Shown one piece after another: positions 31,371 through 42,200 of a stretch of DNA of 64,000 bases. The notes beneath the pieces were generated by a model, which was not told the origin of the DNA, searched no databases, and was given only the letters and a program-made list of their open reading frames with translations. The stretch comes from Firmicutes bacterium UBA5766 (GTDB taxonomy: Bacteria; Bacillota; Desulfotomaculia; Desulfotomaculales; Nap2-2B), in the NCBI GenBank assembly GCA_002418775.1, contig DIEU01000026.1, positions 1 to 64,000 of the forward strand, written 5' to 3'. The stretch's first letter is position 1. Every line of letters starts with the position of its first letter. Both the position numbers and the translations under genes were made by a program.

Positions 31371-33419
31371 TTAATCCACAATTGCCTTCGAAAAAGCATC
31401 TGCTGCATCAGCGTAAAATTCTATATTAATTTTTGTTGCCATTTCATCCGGCAAATCGAAAAGCTGCCTTCTGGAGGAGATGGGCATGAGCAATACTGCA
31501 GCGCCTTTTTCGACAGCAAGTTCCGCAACGGCGACCGGGTTTGGAATCATTTCAACAGAACCACCCAGGTTTAATGCGCCAACAATTATTAAACCGCCTT
31601 TTACGCTCCGCTCTATTAACCCGCTGCAAAGCGCAACGAGCACAGGCAAGCCGAGCCCCTGTCCGGAATGATCGACATCCATAGCGCGCAATTGAATTGA
31701 AAATTCATGGGCGCGCGGGTCGCGGTCGCCAACGAGTTCTTTTGCCCTTATGTAAAGGTTCTGTTCGCCATAACGCACGCTCTCCCGGAAAGGCGGAGGC
31801 ACAGGAGTATTGAGAATTCTTACTCCATTTCCCGGTCCTGCTGCAGCTTCAATCCTGAATAAAGCCGGCGAGGCGTCTTGTCCGCCGGGGCTAATCGCCC
31901 ATACTTGTCCGGGAGGAAGCGGATCGCTTTCAATGGTTTCATTGGTATGCAGCTCGGGAGTTGAAACAAACTGTTCAATTCCATCAACGCCCAGCATATA
32001 GCTGAAATGCGTGTTTCTAAATTCTGTTTTCAGGCAGCGCTTTTGCTGTTCTTTAATCCTTCGTCTGGCTTCCAACGCCATACGGATGATTATTTCGAGT
32101 TCCTGATCAGGAACTAATATTTCAGGATCAGGAAAAATAAGTTTAATAAGGCCGTTTACGGTTTTGTTTACGGCTTCGATGTCCCTTCCGCTGAGCGCTC
32201 CTCCCCAGTTAACCCGCCCCTGCAGGATCGATAACCTGTTCACATTGCGGAGCTTGCTCCAGCACTCTGAAATAAAATCGCTGACCAGACCAAAATGGTC
32301 AGTAAAATGCATGTGCGGATTTAACTTGGGGAATTCCCACCCGGGGCAATAGGAATGAATCCGGTCCATAAAAGCTGTATCATTGCGCATTTCGGTGGGC
32401 AGAGGGCTAAGCAGGTGGCCGATACGCTGCTGCTGCTGAACATCAACGTCAAGGTTTCCCAGCATCACTATTCCGCCAAAAGCCCGGATGCTTTCCTTGC
32501 CGCGTGAAAATTCACCGGAAGCCATATAACCTTTCATAATGTTTACGCCATCCTTCTGATCGAAGGAAATACCGGAAACCTCATCAAAACAGACAACATC
32601 ATAGTGGCAAACAAGCCCCTTCTGGCCGTTGGAGTTGTTCACAAACATCTTGGCAACCGTGGCCTTGCCGCCCGAAATCAGATGGGAGTAAGGAGATATC
32701 TGCTGGTAAATATGGCTTTTGCCAGTGCCCCGCGGGCCTAATTCCACCAGGTTGTAGTTCCTCTCCACAAAAGGGACCATTCTCAACAGGGTTACCATTT
32801 TCGCCCGTTCAGATAGGTTCTCCGGCTCCAAACCTATAGAACGGATGAGAAAATTCTTCCACTCTTCTGTTGTGAATTTTCTTCTTCCTTTCTCCAGCGC
32901 CTTTAACACATCAGTCTTGGATAACTGAATGGGCCTGAGGCTGTCAATCGCAAAAGGACGCCCGCTTTTTTCGGTGGCAATAGCCGAATCATATGTCAGG
33001 TTAACTTCGGCGTAAAAACCGTCAGTTAACATTCTTTCGTTATCATGGACCAGATTGTCTTCTATTCTGACATCTTTAAGGCCCAGGCTGGGGAGTTCCG
33101 CGATGAAACAATCGTTCCGGGAGTCCAGACGGGCTTTCAAGAGATCAATTATTTTGATTGACCCCCTTTCCCTGGCTCTGGCTTTGAAGAGTTCCTCGTC
33201 TCCAGTCCGGACGGTACGATCTTTAAGCTGCCTTTCAACAATCTGAAGGCCTTCTTCTATCTCTCCCTCATCTATGGTTGCGCAGTAACGCCCCAACAGG
33301 AATTCCACAACATAGGTAGGAACCGGATACTGGCGGCTGTATTTGCGGACTAAATCCTTACGGACCAAATAGCCGTCAAAAGCTGACGCGCCCAGTTTAT
33401 CGACTTTGTCTATCTGCAT
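31371..33419 (-). CDS. brxL: BREX system Lon-like protein BrxL
   Basis: AAA+ ATPase of 682 aa with a Lon-like C-terminal domain, the hallmark last gene of type 1 BREX. N-terminal region (about 1-190) includes VPTYVVEFLLGRYCAT. Walker A is GPRGTGKSH (about 229-237) and Walker B is VVCFDEVSG. The Lon-like domain includes DVDHSGQGLGLPVLVALCSG and GALNLGGSVEMI near the end; the usual Lon Ser-Lys dyad is not clear, in line with BrxL acting as a DNA-binding motor rather than a protease. ATG follows the pglZ stop directly. Confidence 0.94.
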   Translation of the reverse strand: MQIDKVDKLGASAFDGYLVRKDLVRKYSRQYPVPTYVVEFLLGRYCATIDEGEIEEGLQIVERQLKDRTVRTGDEELFKARARERGSIKIIDLLKARLDSRNDCFIAELPSLGLKDVRIEDNLVHDNERMLTDGFYAEVNLTYDSAIATEKSGRPFAIDSLRPIQLSKTDVLKALEKGRRKFTTEEWKNFLIRSIGLEPENLSERAKMVTLLRMVPFVERNYNLVELGPRGTGKSHIYQQISPYSHLISGGKATVAKMFVNNSNGQKGLVCHYDVVCFDEVSGISFDQKDGVNIMKGYMASGEFSRGKESIRAFGGIVMLGNLDVDVQQQQRIGHLLSPLPTEMRNDTAFMDRIHSYCPGWEFPKLNPHMHFTDHFGLVSDFISECWSKLRNVNRLSILQGRVNWGGALSGRDIEAVNKTVNGLIKLIFPDPEILVPDQELEIIIRMALEARRRIKEQQKRCLKTEFRNTHFSYMLGVDGIEQFVSTPELHTNETIESDPLPPGQVWAISPGGQDASPALFRIEAAAGPGNGVRILNTPVPPPFRESVRYGEQNLYIRAKELVGDRDPRAHEFSIQLRAMDVDHSGQGLGLPVLVALCSGLIERSVKGGLIIVGALNLGGSVEMIPNPVAVAELAVEKGAAVLLMPISSRRQLFDLPDEMATKINIEFYADAADAFSKAIVD

Positions 33420-35771
33420 TTAACTGTCACCTCCAACGGTCGTTGCCTGTTTTTTAACTATCTGCCCGGAAGGATCCAATAACACCAAACTGACTGCCGT
33501 ACCTTCAAGTGTTTCATCCTCTACAAGAAGAGATATCTGCCCTTCGGGATCATTCTGCTTTGGCCTGGCAATTCTGGATTCGGGATTATTTGGCTTGGTC
33601 CGCAGTTCGGCGGAAATTTCCGTGCTGCCGCTGTCTAAAGAAATACGGCAGCGCATACCCGACCATTTAATGCCCACAATATTCGCTGTAACAGGAGCAG
33701 CGGCAATATTCGAAACAAATATTAAATCAGCGGCAAGGCATTCCTGCAGACTCACACCCCCGTGAGCGTATTCATCCCCTTTTATAAAAAGGTGAATGCC
33801 GGGCGGATAAGCGAAATTCATCAGCTTATTCCAATACCATCCTGCAGTTGGCGCTTCAACATGCGAACCCGGCTTAATTGCGGCGCACCGTGCCCAGCGG
33901 CTTTCAGTCAGGTATTTCGGCAGGCTCAGGGATGGCAGTCCGCCAGGAACCAGCAGCCAGCCGTGGTCCGTCACCAGGCGAACCTTCTTCCAGCCGGCTT
34001 CAAACAAGGCTTGAATCCGCTCCAGAAGCAGCAGAAGCTGATCTTCAATTCTGCCGGCGAGTTTCGCCTGCATTGCGTGACCAATCTTGTCAAATTCACC
34101 AAATTCCGTCCAGGCCCGCGCTTCCGGTTTATCCGGCTCGCCGGTTTCGGTGGAGTCAAGTATCTGGTGGCCCGCTTCAGCAAGCATCTTTCGAAAACGG
34201 TTGGTATTCAGCGGCAGGCCGCCTTCGGCAACCACGGGCTGAAAATCTTCAGATTGCGGTTGACCGGCAAGCTTTTCAGCTATGGGCGATCTTGCCGGTT
34301 TTGTTGTGGCTGTCACAGTCGGCAAGCCTGTCCAATATCTTTTTGCGCTGACTTTAATCTGCTGTTCCCCGGCCATTTTGATTAACCGCTGGCCCAAGTC
34401 AAAGCGTAATCCGTCCACAAACAGTAAACATTCGCCTTGTTCCGCAGCAATTATGTTGGAGTCGTCCGTATGATCAGGCAGGGGAACCGCCTCAATCAGG
34501 CTTTGGAATTGTCTGGCCGCATCCTCAAGCCAGGGAAGATAAATACTCCTGATGGCGGTTTCCACCGCTTTTGTATCCTGAGCTGTTTTAACACCGGCAA
34601 CAGCCTTCAGGACAGCGTCATCAGCCAGATAACCCCCGCCTGAATAATTTTCAGCCATCTTTTCCGGAGTATCCCCGCCAATATTTTGTGATGTTTGACG
34701 CGCCAACACTGCCAGGCTCTTCAAAGCCCCGGCGAGCGGACTGCGGCCAAGCCTGGCCCAAACCCAATCGCGGCGCATACCGTGCTGCTGCTCAAGTTTC
34801 TCTATATTCTGCCTGGAAATAGCGGAATTATGATGTTCCAATTCCAGAAGGCTGTCCCGAAGCGCATTTTCCTCTGCTTCGTTTTCATCAGGCCAGGGTT
34901 CTTTTTCGAAGATAAACCTGTCAGGTTTTGAGCGCTTGAGCAGATCCGGTATATTCGGATAAAGGGCCGGAGCCTCTGAGTACCTCCGCCATATGGCCAA
35001 CCAGGCTCCTTCGCGCAGGCCGAGCTTTTCGCCGCCGGCGAGATCGCTTTCATTTGCCGGATCGTAGTTTAGTTCAACCCGGCAGCGTGAACAAAATGCC
35101 GCCCATTTGTTATCGTCCCAATTTTCCCGTACTCGCGCCGGATCGTTCAACCAGATCAGCAAATCCTTCTGTGTATCAGCAATCATCAGCTTGTCAAAAT
35201 CTTCAGCTTCAAGCCGTTTGCCCCGAAGCCTTGCGATAGGGGTTGTAGCCAACTGGGCAAGCGCCCCGCGCATCGCTTTCCGGGTTTGCTTGTCCAGGGC
35301 AAGGTCAAGACAAAGACCGATATCTTCCGAAGTAAGAAAAGCTTCGATTGTCCAGTCCTTGCCGTTGCGCTGAGTCCATAAGGCGCCCCGGTACTGCAGT
35401 TCCACCAGAGGCTTTAAACTGTCCGGGCATTCCTCTACTGCCCGGAGTACCTGCCGGCTTACGTCAGGCATATATATGACCGGAACCGAATCCTCAGGAA
35501 AATCGATCTCCGGCAACGTTCTGTCCACTATACATCTAAGCCAAATTGCCGGCCCGGTTTTTTCTTCCGGGTTGTAATCCCCCAGGGTAAAAAGTTCGGG
35601 CATAAGAGGGCGCAATTGAGCCGCCAACTGCTTCCACTGGCCGTCCGCATCTGTCCACAGGATTACCGCCGGAGCCGCGACATCGCCAGGGTTGTAGCGG
35701 CCGGCGCGCATTAAAGAGTTAAGCACAGCTTCTAATATAGTAGCCGGTGATTTTTTAGATGTTTTATACAT
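33420..35771 (-). CDS. pglZ: BREX phosphatase-domain protein PglZ
   Basis: A 783-aa protein with the alkaline-phosphatase-like PglZ domain in its second half: LLFVDGLRFDLG (about residues 455-466, with the metal/nucleophile Asp region) and VRLVTDHGWLLVPGG. PglZ is a core BREX component that joins PglX and has nuclease or phosphatase-like activity in some systems. ATG 35771 lies behind GGAGGTGG and overlaps the 3' end of pglX by 8 nt; the longer frame from 35843 would be entirely inside pglX and is not needed. Confidence 0.92.
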   Translation of the reverse strand: MYKTSKKSPATILEAVLNSLMRAGRYNPGDVAAPAVILWTDADGQWKQLAAQLRPLMPELFTLGDYNPEEKTGPAIWLRCIVDRTLPEIDFPEDSVPVIYMPDVSRQVLRAVEECPDSLKPLVELQYRGALWTQRNGKDWTIEAFLTSEDIGLCLDLALDKQTRKAMRGALAQLATTPIARLRGKRLEAEDFDKLMIADTQKDLLIWLNDPARVRENWDDNKWAAFCSRCRVELNYDPANESDLAGGEKLGLREGAWLAIWRRYSEAPALYPNIPDLLKRSKPDRFIFEKEPWPDENEAEENALRDSLLELEHHNSAISRQNIEKLEQQHGMRRDWVWARLGRSPLAGALKSLAVLARQTSQNIGGDTPEKMAENYSGGGYLADDAVLKAVAGVKTAQDTKAVETAIRSIYLPWLEDAARQFQSLIEAVPLPDHTDDSNIIAAEQGECLLFVDGLRFDLGQRLIKMAGEQQIKVSAKRYWTGLPTVTATTKPARSPIAEKLAGQPQSEDFQPVVAEGGLPLNTNRFRKMLAEAGHQILDSTETGEPDKPEARAWTEFGEFDKIGHAMQAKLAGRIEDQLLLLLERIQALFEAGWKKVRLVTDHGWLLVPGGLPSLSLPKYLTESRWARCAAIKPGSHVEAPTAGWYWNKLMNFAYPPGIHLFIKGDEYAHGGVSLQECLAADLIFVSNIAAAPVTANIVGIKWSGMRCRISLDSGSTEISAELRTKPNNPESRIARPKQNDPEGQISLLVEDETLEGTAVSLVLLDPSGQIVKKQATTVGGDS

Positions 35772-38700
35772 TGATATCCACCTCCGGGTCGCCAGCTGCT
35801 CTTTCACGAGCCTTGAGCTTTTCAGAATTTGCAAGGTGGACATCGTTGATTCTATCCCCGGTAAACTCGCCGTTTTTCCAAAACCAGGGGAATTGTTCTT
35901 TTGACCTATCAGGTTCTTTGCCCCGGTCTTTGGACCAGTTAATATTCGGCTTCCAGCGCAGAATACCGGCCCCGCTTTTTCCGCCGGGAATATCAGAAGC
36001 CATAAACGGGCGGATATTGATTCTTACCCCGTCATTGATATCCGGATTCCACCCTACAGGCTGCCTCTCAACAGGTTTCCAACGGACAAAGATATCAAAC
36101 GGCGGTTCGCCTTCAAGTATCGCAATCAGCCGCTTCTGCAGTTCAACGGCAGCCGCCAGGCGGTCTTCCGCTCCATCTTCATTTCGCTTAACGCCATCCT
36201 TCTGCCGGTTGATCCAGTCACCCAGATAGCTGTAGGTCAGGTTTTCCAACAACTTTTTCCCCTTACCACCGCCTTCGGCAAGTTTGTGATAATTAACCAG
36301 CGCATGAAAACCGTCGCGCTTGCGACCATCCCAGATATGCCAGATAAAAGGCCGGTGGTGAAATAGTTTACAGTGCTGTTCAAAAAAATCATTGCGCAGC
36401 CATTCGTCAAGGTCATTTGCAGTTGATCCGGATGAGGCAATCAATTCTTGCTCTTTTGTTGGTGTCCAATAATCACCATACGCGGCAATAAGTAATGCAC
36501 GCAGGCGCTCTACAGCCGGTTCTTTTCCAACAATGGGAGTTAGGCAAATTATACCGTCTTGATCAGAAAAATCATCCAGCATCCTGCAGCGCTCAATCAA
36601 ATCTCGCGCTTCTGCGGACAACTGCATAGAATTATCCTCTTCTGCCGGCCAGCGGTATCCCAAAAGGCGGGCTATTGCCACTTGAAGCTGTTGAAAAGAA
36701 ACCGTCGGGTAACCGTGGAAAATCCACTGAGTTGGATCATCCGAATAAGGCTCGGGAAGACCGTTAGGGTACTTTTCAGCAGCGACATCTTGCCAGTATT
36801 CTAAATCGAAGGGAACTTTGATTAGACTCGCATTGGTAACATATAACCCTCGTTCGAGTAGTCTTATTGCTTCTACATATTCAGAAGAGGTACAATAAGC
36901 CCAAAGAGCTGGTAGTAGATCTGGTTTCTTAGGTGATATTACTGCTAAGTTATTGTCATAATGTTCACCAAAATATCGTGTTGGTCTAAGTGTTATCTGT
37001 CCAAAACTTATTCCATATTTTCCCCAAGAGCGATTACCACTTTCATGCATATCATGCAAACGCTCCCGAGTATTTTTTGCATATTCAGCAAGTTGGCCAC
37101 GACCATCTTCCCATAAAAGCGCGTTAGTGTTACCACCAAAGTGACCAGCAGCTTGCTCACTTGAAGATTTAAACGGCACCCAACCGTTAAAAAAACCTAT
37201 AAGCTCCCAGAAGCAACGTATAAATCGATTAGCGTCACCGGTTCTTAATCCTTGATAGCATTCTGCAAAAAACCCAAGTGTTGTTTCTTTAGAGTTAATA
37301 TTTTGAATAAGAATACGACTATCTGGGTTAGATAGTTGTAAATTCTGTTCTATCTTAAAATAATTTTCTTCCTTTCCAGAAAGTGTTCTATTCTTTTTAT
37401 CATAAGATAAATCTGAAGCATCAACACAGAACACATTATTTTTGCATGCTGGCATTTTGTTATTTAGACATAGAAGGATAGGCTTTACAACTTCACCTGT
37501 GATAGTTTGAAACGCACCAGGTCCCAGCCAACATATAAAGAGCCATGTTAAATCCTTAAGAAAATTACATCTCAGGTTTTTATATCTATACTGATGTAAC
37601 CAATTCTGTGGCATTACAATACTTATTGTTCCTTCTGTAAAAACCATGTGCCTAATACGATCAATAAACATTGTTGCAAGATCAGAACGAGCTGATGGAA
37701 AATGAGAATCAGCATACTCAAAAATCTTTTGATCATGCATATGGCGCGTAAGATACGGCACATTAGTTATTATTAGATGATAACGTCTGTTAAGAATTTG
37801 TACAGCGTCGGTTATTCCGCAGGCAGAAATCTTTAACTCGTTTAGTTCATAGTTATCTTTCTCTAAAGACATCACTTTTTCAAGAAAAGGGCTGAGTTCG
37901 TCAAAACTTGCTTCAATCAGGCTGCCTCCAATTACATGACCGGGATCAATAAGGCTCCCCAAACTGGGCGCATCCTTAAAAAGATCATAAAGGCTTTCCA
38001 AACCGTTCCGGAACTTCTCATTATCCCCGGCTAAATTAATCCAGTCTTTTTTGCTTGTGTTGGGCGCAATGCCAGAACAGGCTATTTGAAGTTTCGGCAG
38101 CTTCCGGTAACCCTCTGCGCCGGGATATGTCCAGGCTGCGAAAGCCAGGGCAAAGGCGGCTATCTGCGTGCATCGTTCATCTATTTCAAGGCCAAAAAGG
38201 TTTTTTTCAAGAACTTTTTCACAAGCTTTTTGTGCAGATATACCTTCTTCAAGCATACGAACCGGGACCAGATGGTACAGTATTGCAACAAGAAAATGGC
38301 CAGAGCCACAGCAGGGATCGAGTATTTTAAGTTCAGAAGCCTTTTTAGGCCAGCCTTCAAACACGCCGGCGGCGGGCCGCCATGGCCCCTTGCCTTCATC
38401 TGTTCTTATAAAACGAAGGTAATCCCATGATACCCCCGGCAAAGAAACAGCTTTGCGAAGTTCATCCTCCGATTGTGCTTTTTCAGCAAGCTCCGGGTTT
38501 GCAGACAACATCTTCCCGGCATGCCAGGCGCCGAGGGTATTATGAATCAGGAACTCAACCATATACGGCTCAGTAAAAAGCTGAGTAACAGCGGGAAGTT
38601 CATCAGCGCCTATTTTTATGCCGGAATCATTGACCTCTTTTTTACGCTTGGCCTGCCAAAACTGATAAACCCAACCCAATGCGTCGCTTGCCGTAAAAAT

Positions 38701-39219
38701 ATCTGTTTCCAAACCGCTAAGCTCGTTTTCCAATTTCAACTGATGTTCATGGGCAAAAGCAACCCGAAGGACTGGATCATCCGGCCGGAATATTTGCGGG
38801 AGCATTTGTTGGGCGAACCTGCTGGCCAGTGTCCACAAGTCCAATCCTTCACCCTCAGCCAGTTCCTTGCATTCGTCAAGACTGATCGCCACATCCGATT
38901 CCGGCTCGATGAGAAGGCCGTTTTCGGCTAAAAACCGGGCGAAGAGCATCCGGTGCCAGTGTTCATAAGCGCACTCCTGAATAAGGTGGTATATTTCAAG
39001 GCTGCCGTATTTATCCTGCCTGGCGCCCAACTGGCGCGCTTTGGCCCGGAGGTGATTCCTAAGCCGGCGATCTTCCGGGGACATATGGCTGAATGGTTCA
39101 TAGTGATGGACAGCCAGCGACTCAAGCGCAGACTTTGCCCCGGCTTCGGCAAAATCCCTGACCCTGATAATAGTACGTTCAAGTTTATTTCTGAGTTCCG
39201 CAGTTAAAGTATTTATAAT
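35764..39219 (-). CDS. pglX: BREX adenine-specific DNA methyltransferase PglX
   Basis: N6-adenine methyltransferase of about 1151 aa that marks host DNA. Motif I is DPCCGSGHFL; motif IV reads TNVPY where NPPY is normal. The start at 39084 is too late: the frame stays open upstream with a sensible helical N-terminus (NTLTAELRNKLERTIIRVRD) back to ATT 39219, which sits behind AGGAGG (6 nt) and 9 nt after the brxC stop. No ATG, GTG or TTG is available there. The block 36810-37880, covering the probable target-recognition domain, is clearly more AT-rich than the rest, suggesting specificity exchange by recombination. Confidence 0.9.
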   Translation of the reverse strand: MINTLTAELRNKLERTIIRVRDFAEAGAKSALESLAVHHYEPFSHMSPEDRRLRNHLRAKARQLGARQDKYGSLEIYHLIQECAYEHWHRMLFARFLAENGLLIEPESDVAISLDECKELAEGEGLDLWTLASRFAQQMLPQIFRPDDPVLRVAFAHEHQLKLENELSGLETDIFTASDALGWVYQFWQAKRKKEVNDSGIKIGADELPAVTQLFTEPYMVEFLIHNTLGAWHAGKMLSANPELAEKAQSEDELRKAVSLPGVSWDYLRFIRTDEGKGPWRPAAGVFEGWPKKASELKILDPCCGSGHFLVAILYHLVPVRMLEEGISAQKACEKVLEKNLFGLEIDERCTQIAAFALAFAAWTYPGAEGYRKLPKLQIACSGIAPNTSKKDWINLAGDNEKFRNGLESLYDLFKDAPSLGSLIDPGHVIGGSLIEASFDELSPFLEKVMSLEKDNYELNELKISACGITDAVQILNRRYHLIITNVPYLTRHMHDQKIFEYADSHFPSARSDLATMFIDRIRHMVFTEGTISIVMPQNWLHQYRYKNLRCNFLKDLTWLFICWLGPGAFQTITGEVVKPILLCLNNKMPACKNNVFCVDASDLSYDKKNRTLSGKEENYFKIEQNLQLSNPDSRILIQNINSKETTLGFFAECYQGLRTGDANRFIRCFWELIGFFNGWVPFKSSSEQAAGHFGGNTNALLWEDGRGQLAEYAKNTRERLHDMHESGNRSWGKYGISFGQITLRPTRYFGEHYDNNLAVISPKKPDLLPALWAYCTSSEYVEAIRLLERGLYVTNASLIKVPFDLEYWQDVAAEKYPNGLPEPYSDDPTQWIFHGYPTVSFQQLQVAIARLLGYRWPAEEDNSMQLSAEARDLIERCRMLDDFSDQDGIICLTPIVGKEPAVERLRALLIAAYGDYWTPTKEQELIASSGSTANDLDEWLRNDFFEQHCKLFHHRPFIWHIWDGRKRDGFHALVNYHKLAEGGGKGKKLLENLTYSYLGDWINRQKDGVKRNEDGAEDRLAAAVELQKRLIAILEGEPPFDIFVRWKPVERQPVGWNPDINDGVRINIRPFMASDIPGGKSGAGILRWKPNINWSKDRGKEPDRSKEQFPWFWKNGEFTGDRINDVHLANSEKLKARERAAGDPEVDINV

Positions 39220-39228
39220 GCCCGCCTC

Positions 39229-42200
39229 CTATCCAATAACAATTAACGGACCGTTTTTAATATTTTCCAGGAGGTTCTTTTCAGTTTTGGTTATCCATTC
39301 TTTAACGTCCTGCTCTGTTTTTAAAGTGCCGCTTATTAACTTAATTTCTATTGTCTTCGGTTCCAAAAGCCTTGCCGCAGCAAGAGCGGCGTTTTTAAAC
39401 TGCTTCTGCAGAGCGTCTCTTTTTGTCTTCCAATTCGGAAGGGGAGTTTCTTTTAAACTTGACAGCAGCGCTTTATCGTCACCTACAGATAACTCGGGAA
39501 CAGCGTCGATGCCTTCAGTTTCAAGAATACCTTTTTGCTGCTCCCAGGTCAGGCTCTTCCAGTTATCGTTTTTTAACAAGGTCTCCATTTCCAGGTTATA
39601 GGTATTTTCAAAGCTGGAATGGGCTTGTTTTACCGCTGTGCGGAGCAGCGTCGAAATATCTTTCATAATTGCCGGAACGGGATCGGTTTTATCCAGCAGC
39701 CTTCTTTCTGCACGGACAGCGTCAGCCTGCTTCTGCAATTCTTCCGCTTCAGGCAAACTGCCTGCATATCCCAGCATGATCTCCAATGCTGCCCAATTTT
39801 TCTTGCGTTCAGCGGCAAGTTTGCCCAGTTCCGACCAATCTTTAAATTGTTGAGCAAGCGTATCGTGATGATCAAGGATTGCCGCCAACTGCTCATTCCC
39901 GGCCAGCCCCTGCATATTTTCCAGGTGAAGTTTTGAAGGGCATTCCGGCATTGGCGGTTCACCGCCGGCTTCATCGGCCAGTTTGCATAGCATGGCGAGT
40001 AACTGACCGGAAATTGCAGATTCCTCGCCTGATTTGCAGTTCAATCCCGCTGTCTGGAACAATTTGCGCAGTTTAATGCGGCCATGGACGTCGATAGTTT
40101 TTGTTTCCGCCTTGAAATCCGTAACGGATATTTTGGCCTGGTCCAACTCGCCCTGTTTTAACTGAACACCTTTATAAACGGCAAGTATATGCCCTGTTGT
40201 AAATAAAACAATCAAGGCGCCGTCTACCGCGTCCTGCGGCCATCCATAGGGGGGCTTTTTAAAAGTATCGCGTATTTCTTTTCCTGTTTTGCCGGAACCT
40301 ATTTCAGACAAAATATTTGAGCAAACAGGATGCTTTTCCGGCGCGTCTTTCCAGTCGAGAGACTGGAGGGCGGACCCATCGCCGTTTTTGGCCCTGTTAA
40401 TCACATTGGACCAGCGGTTATCATCGGCATCCCGAAACCTGGGAAATAAACGGTCCATTGACGCCTTTGCCGCTTCGATAACCTTATCTTTTAAAACAAG
40501 CTCGAAACGTTCCTGTCCGCCCCCCTGAAAAACTTTCGCTGCGTTAAGCACATCTTTGATGATATTATTTCGCGTTGTTTGCGCAGAGGTCATGCGCGTA
40601 TGCATGGCATCCCTGGCCTCCTGCCCTTCCGGGGTTGTTGGCGGGCCTTTGGAGTCAATCGTGGCTTTTGCTGCCTCAAATTGAATAATGGCTTTTTTTA
40701 GATCCTCGGCGTTCGCTTTAGGTATAAATACAAATACAGTTGCGCTGTCGCTGCCCGCAGCCCTCGCGCTGGAAAGTACGGCAGTTTCATTTTCTCCCCA
40801 ACCGTCTCGGACCCAAACAGGAATATCAGCGCCTTTTTGGGCGGGGGCTTCATCGCCGAATTGAATAAGCAGTTTGCGCGGTTCCTTGCTGTTCCCCTGC
40901 GTTAACTTGCTGCTGCTGAAAGTTTCGGAAAAAGCGGCGTTTATTAGGGTTGTCCGTTTTACTGAAAGAGATGTCAAATCGTTATTCAGCTTGGTCTGCC
41001 TGCTGCGAAATTCGCTGTCCCATTCACTGCTCTCACGTGTCTGGAGGCTGTATTCTTCTTCTATTTTTATAATCTTGCCCTGTTCAACAAGTTTTTCTAA
41101 AATCATTGGGACATTCTTGCGCAGGGTTGTTCCGTCATTGGCAAGATCGCTTACCAGCAAGTCCGCGATCATTTCCGGAGTAGCCCTGACCCCGATATCT
41201 ATAACAGCCTGGCGGGGTAATTTGCGGATTAAGAAAATGAGCCCGCAAATACGTTTAGCCAGTATGCCGTCCAGCGCGCCGTCTTCAAGATTGCGGATGG
41301 TTTCATCAATTTCCCTCAGCAGGACACCGGTGCGAAGCAAGTCGGGCTGCATCTGATCAAAAACAACATCTGCCGGAACTACACTGCCCAGCGGTTTATC
41401 GGCTATATCGCGGACGGCGTCATGGACAATACGGAGCTGTGTCCGCAACTGGCTGTTTGTTCCCGGGACATCGACGGCGCGAAGAACGTGCTCCCAAAAA
41501 CGGCGCCGTACAGGCAGGATAGGATAATCTTCAACTATAATATTCCGGTCTTCGGTTCTTGCGGCAATCCTGGTTCCGGCAAGCTGCCGGTCAATTTCAC
41601 CGGAATGAACATTTAGAGTTTCCTCCACTGCTTTAAGCCGGTCAGCCCTTTTGGCAAGCACAACCCGGCGTGTTACGGTCTCCACATCGGTATCAGATAG
41701 TTCGATGGGAACTGTAAAGCGGTCTTTTAGTCTTTGCAGCAACGGCACATCCCCGCCGAGAGCTGTTTGACCGGCTCCGATAAGCAGCACATGGCTGTCA
41801 AGCTGCTTACAAAGAGCTTCCGCTACTTCTTGCACATCAGTGGAACGCTTGGCGGAATCTCCGATGAACAGTTGAATCTCGTCCAGCAGTATACAAGTAC
41901 ATGGAATTTGGCCGTTTATGGTCAGGACGCCGCGTATAATCTTGATAAATTCAGAAGTGGGAATATCATCAACAATTGGAAACTGTGCACGAAGAAGGGT
42001 GCGGACCTGTTTTAAATCAGGCGCAAAGTTGGAATCAGCATCCAGCAGGGCTTTGGCCAGAACCGGACTTACATACAGGTCGTGAAGTTCGCTTAAAAAA
42101 TTCTTGCCTTCTTTTTCTACAGCTTCTTTTACCTGTTCAAAAATTCCGTTGTTTTTCAACCATAAAATAAATAATGCCTGGGGAAGAGATTCGGGCAGAT

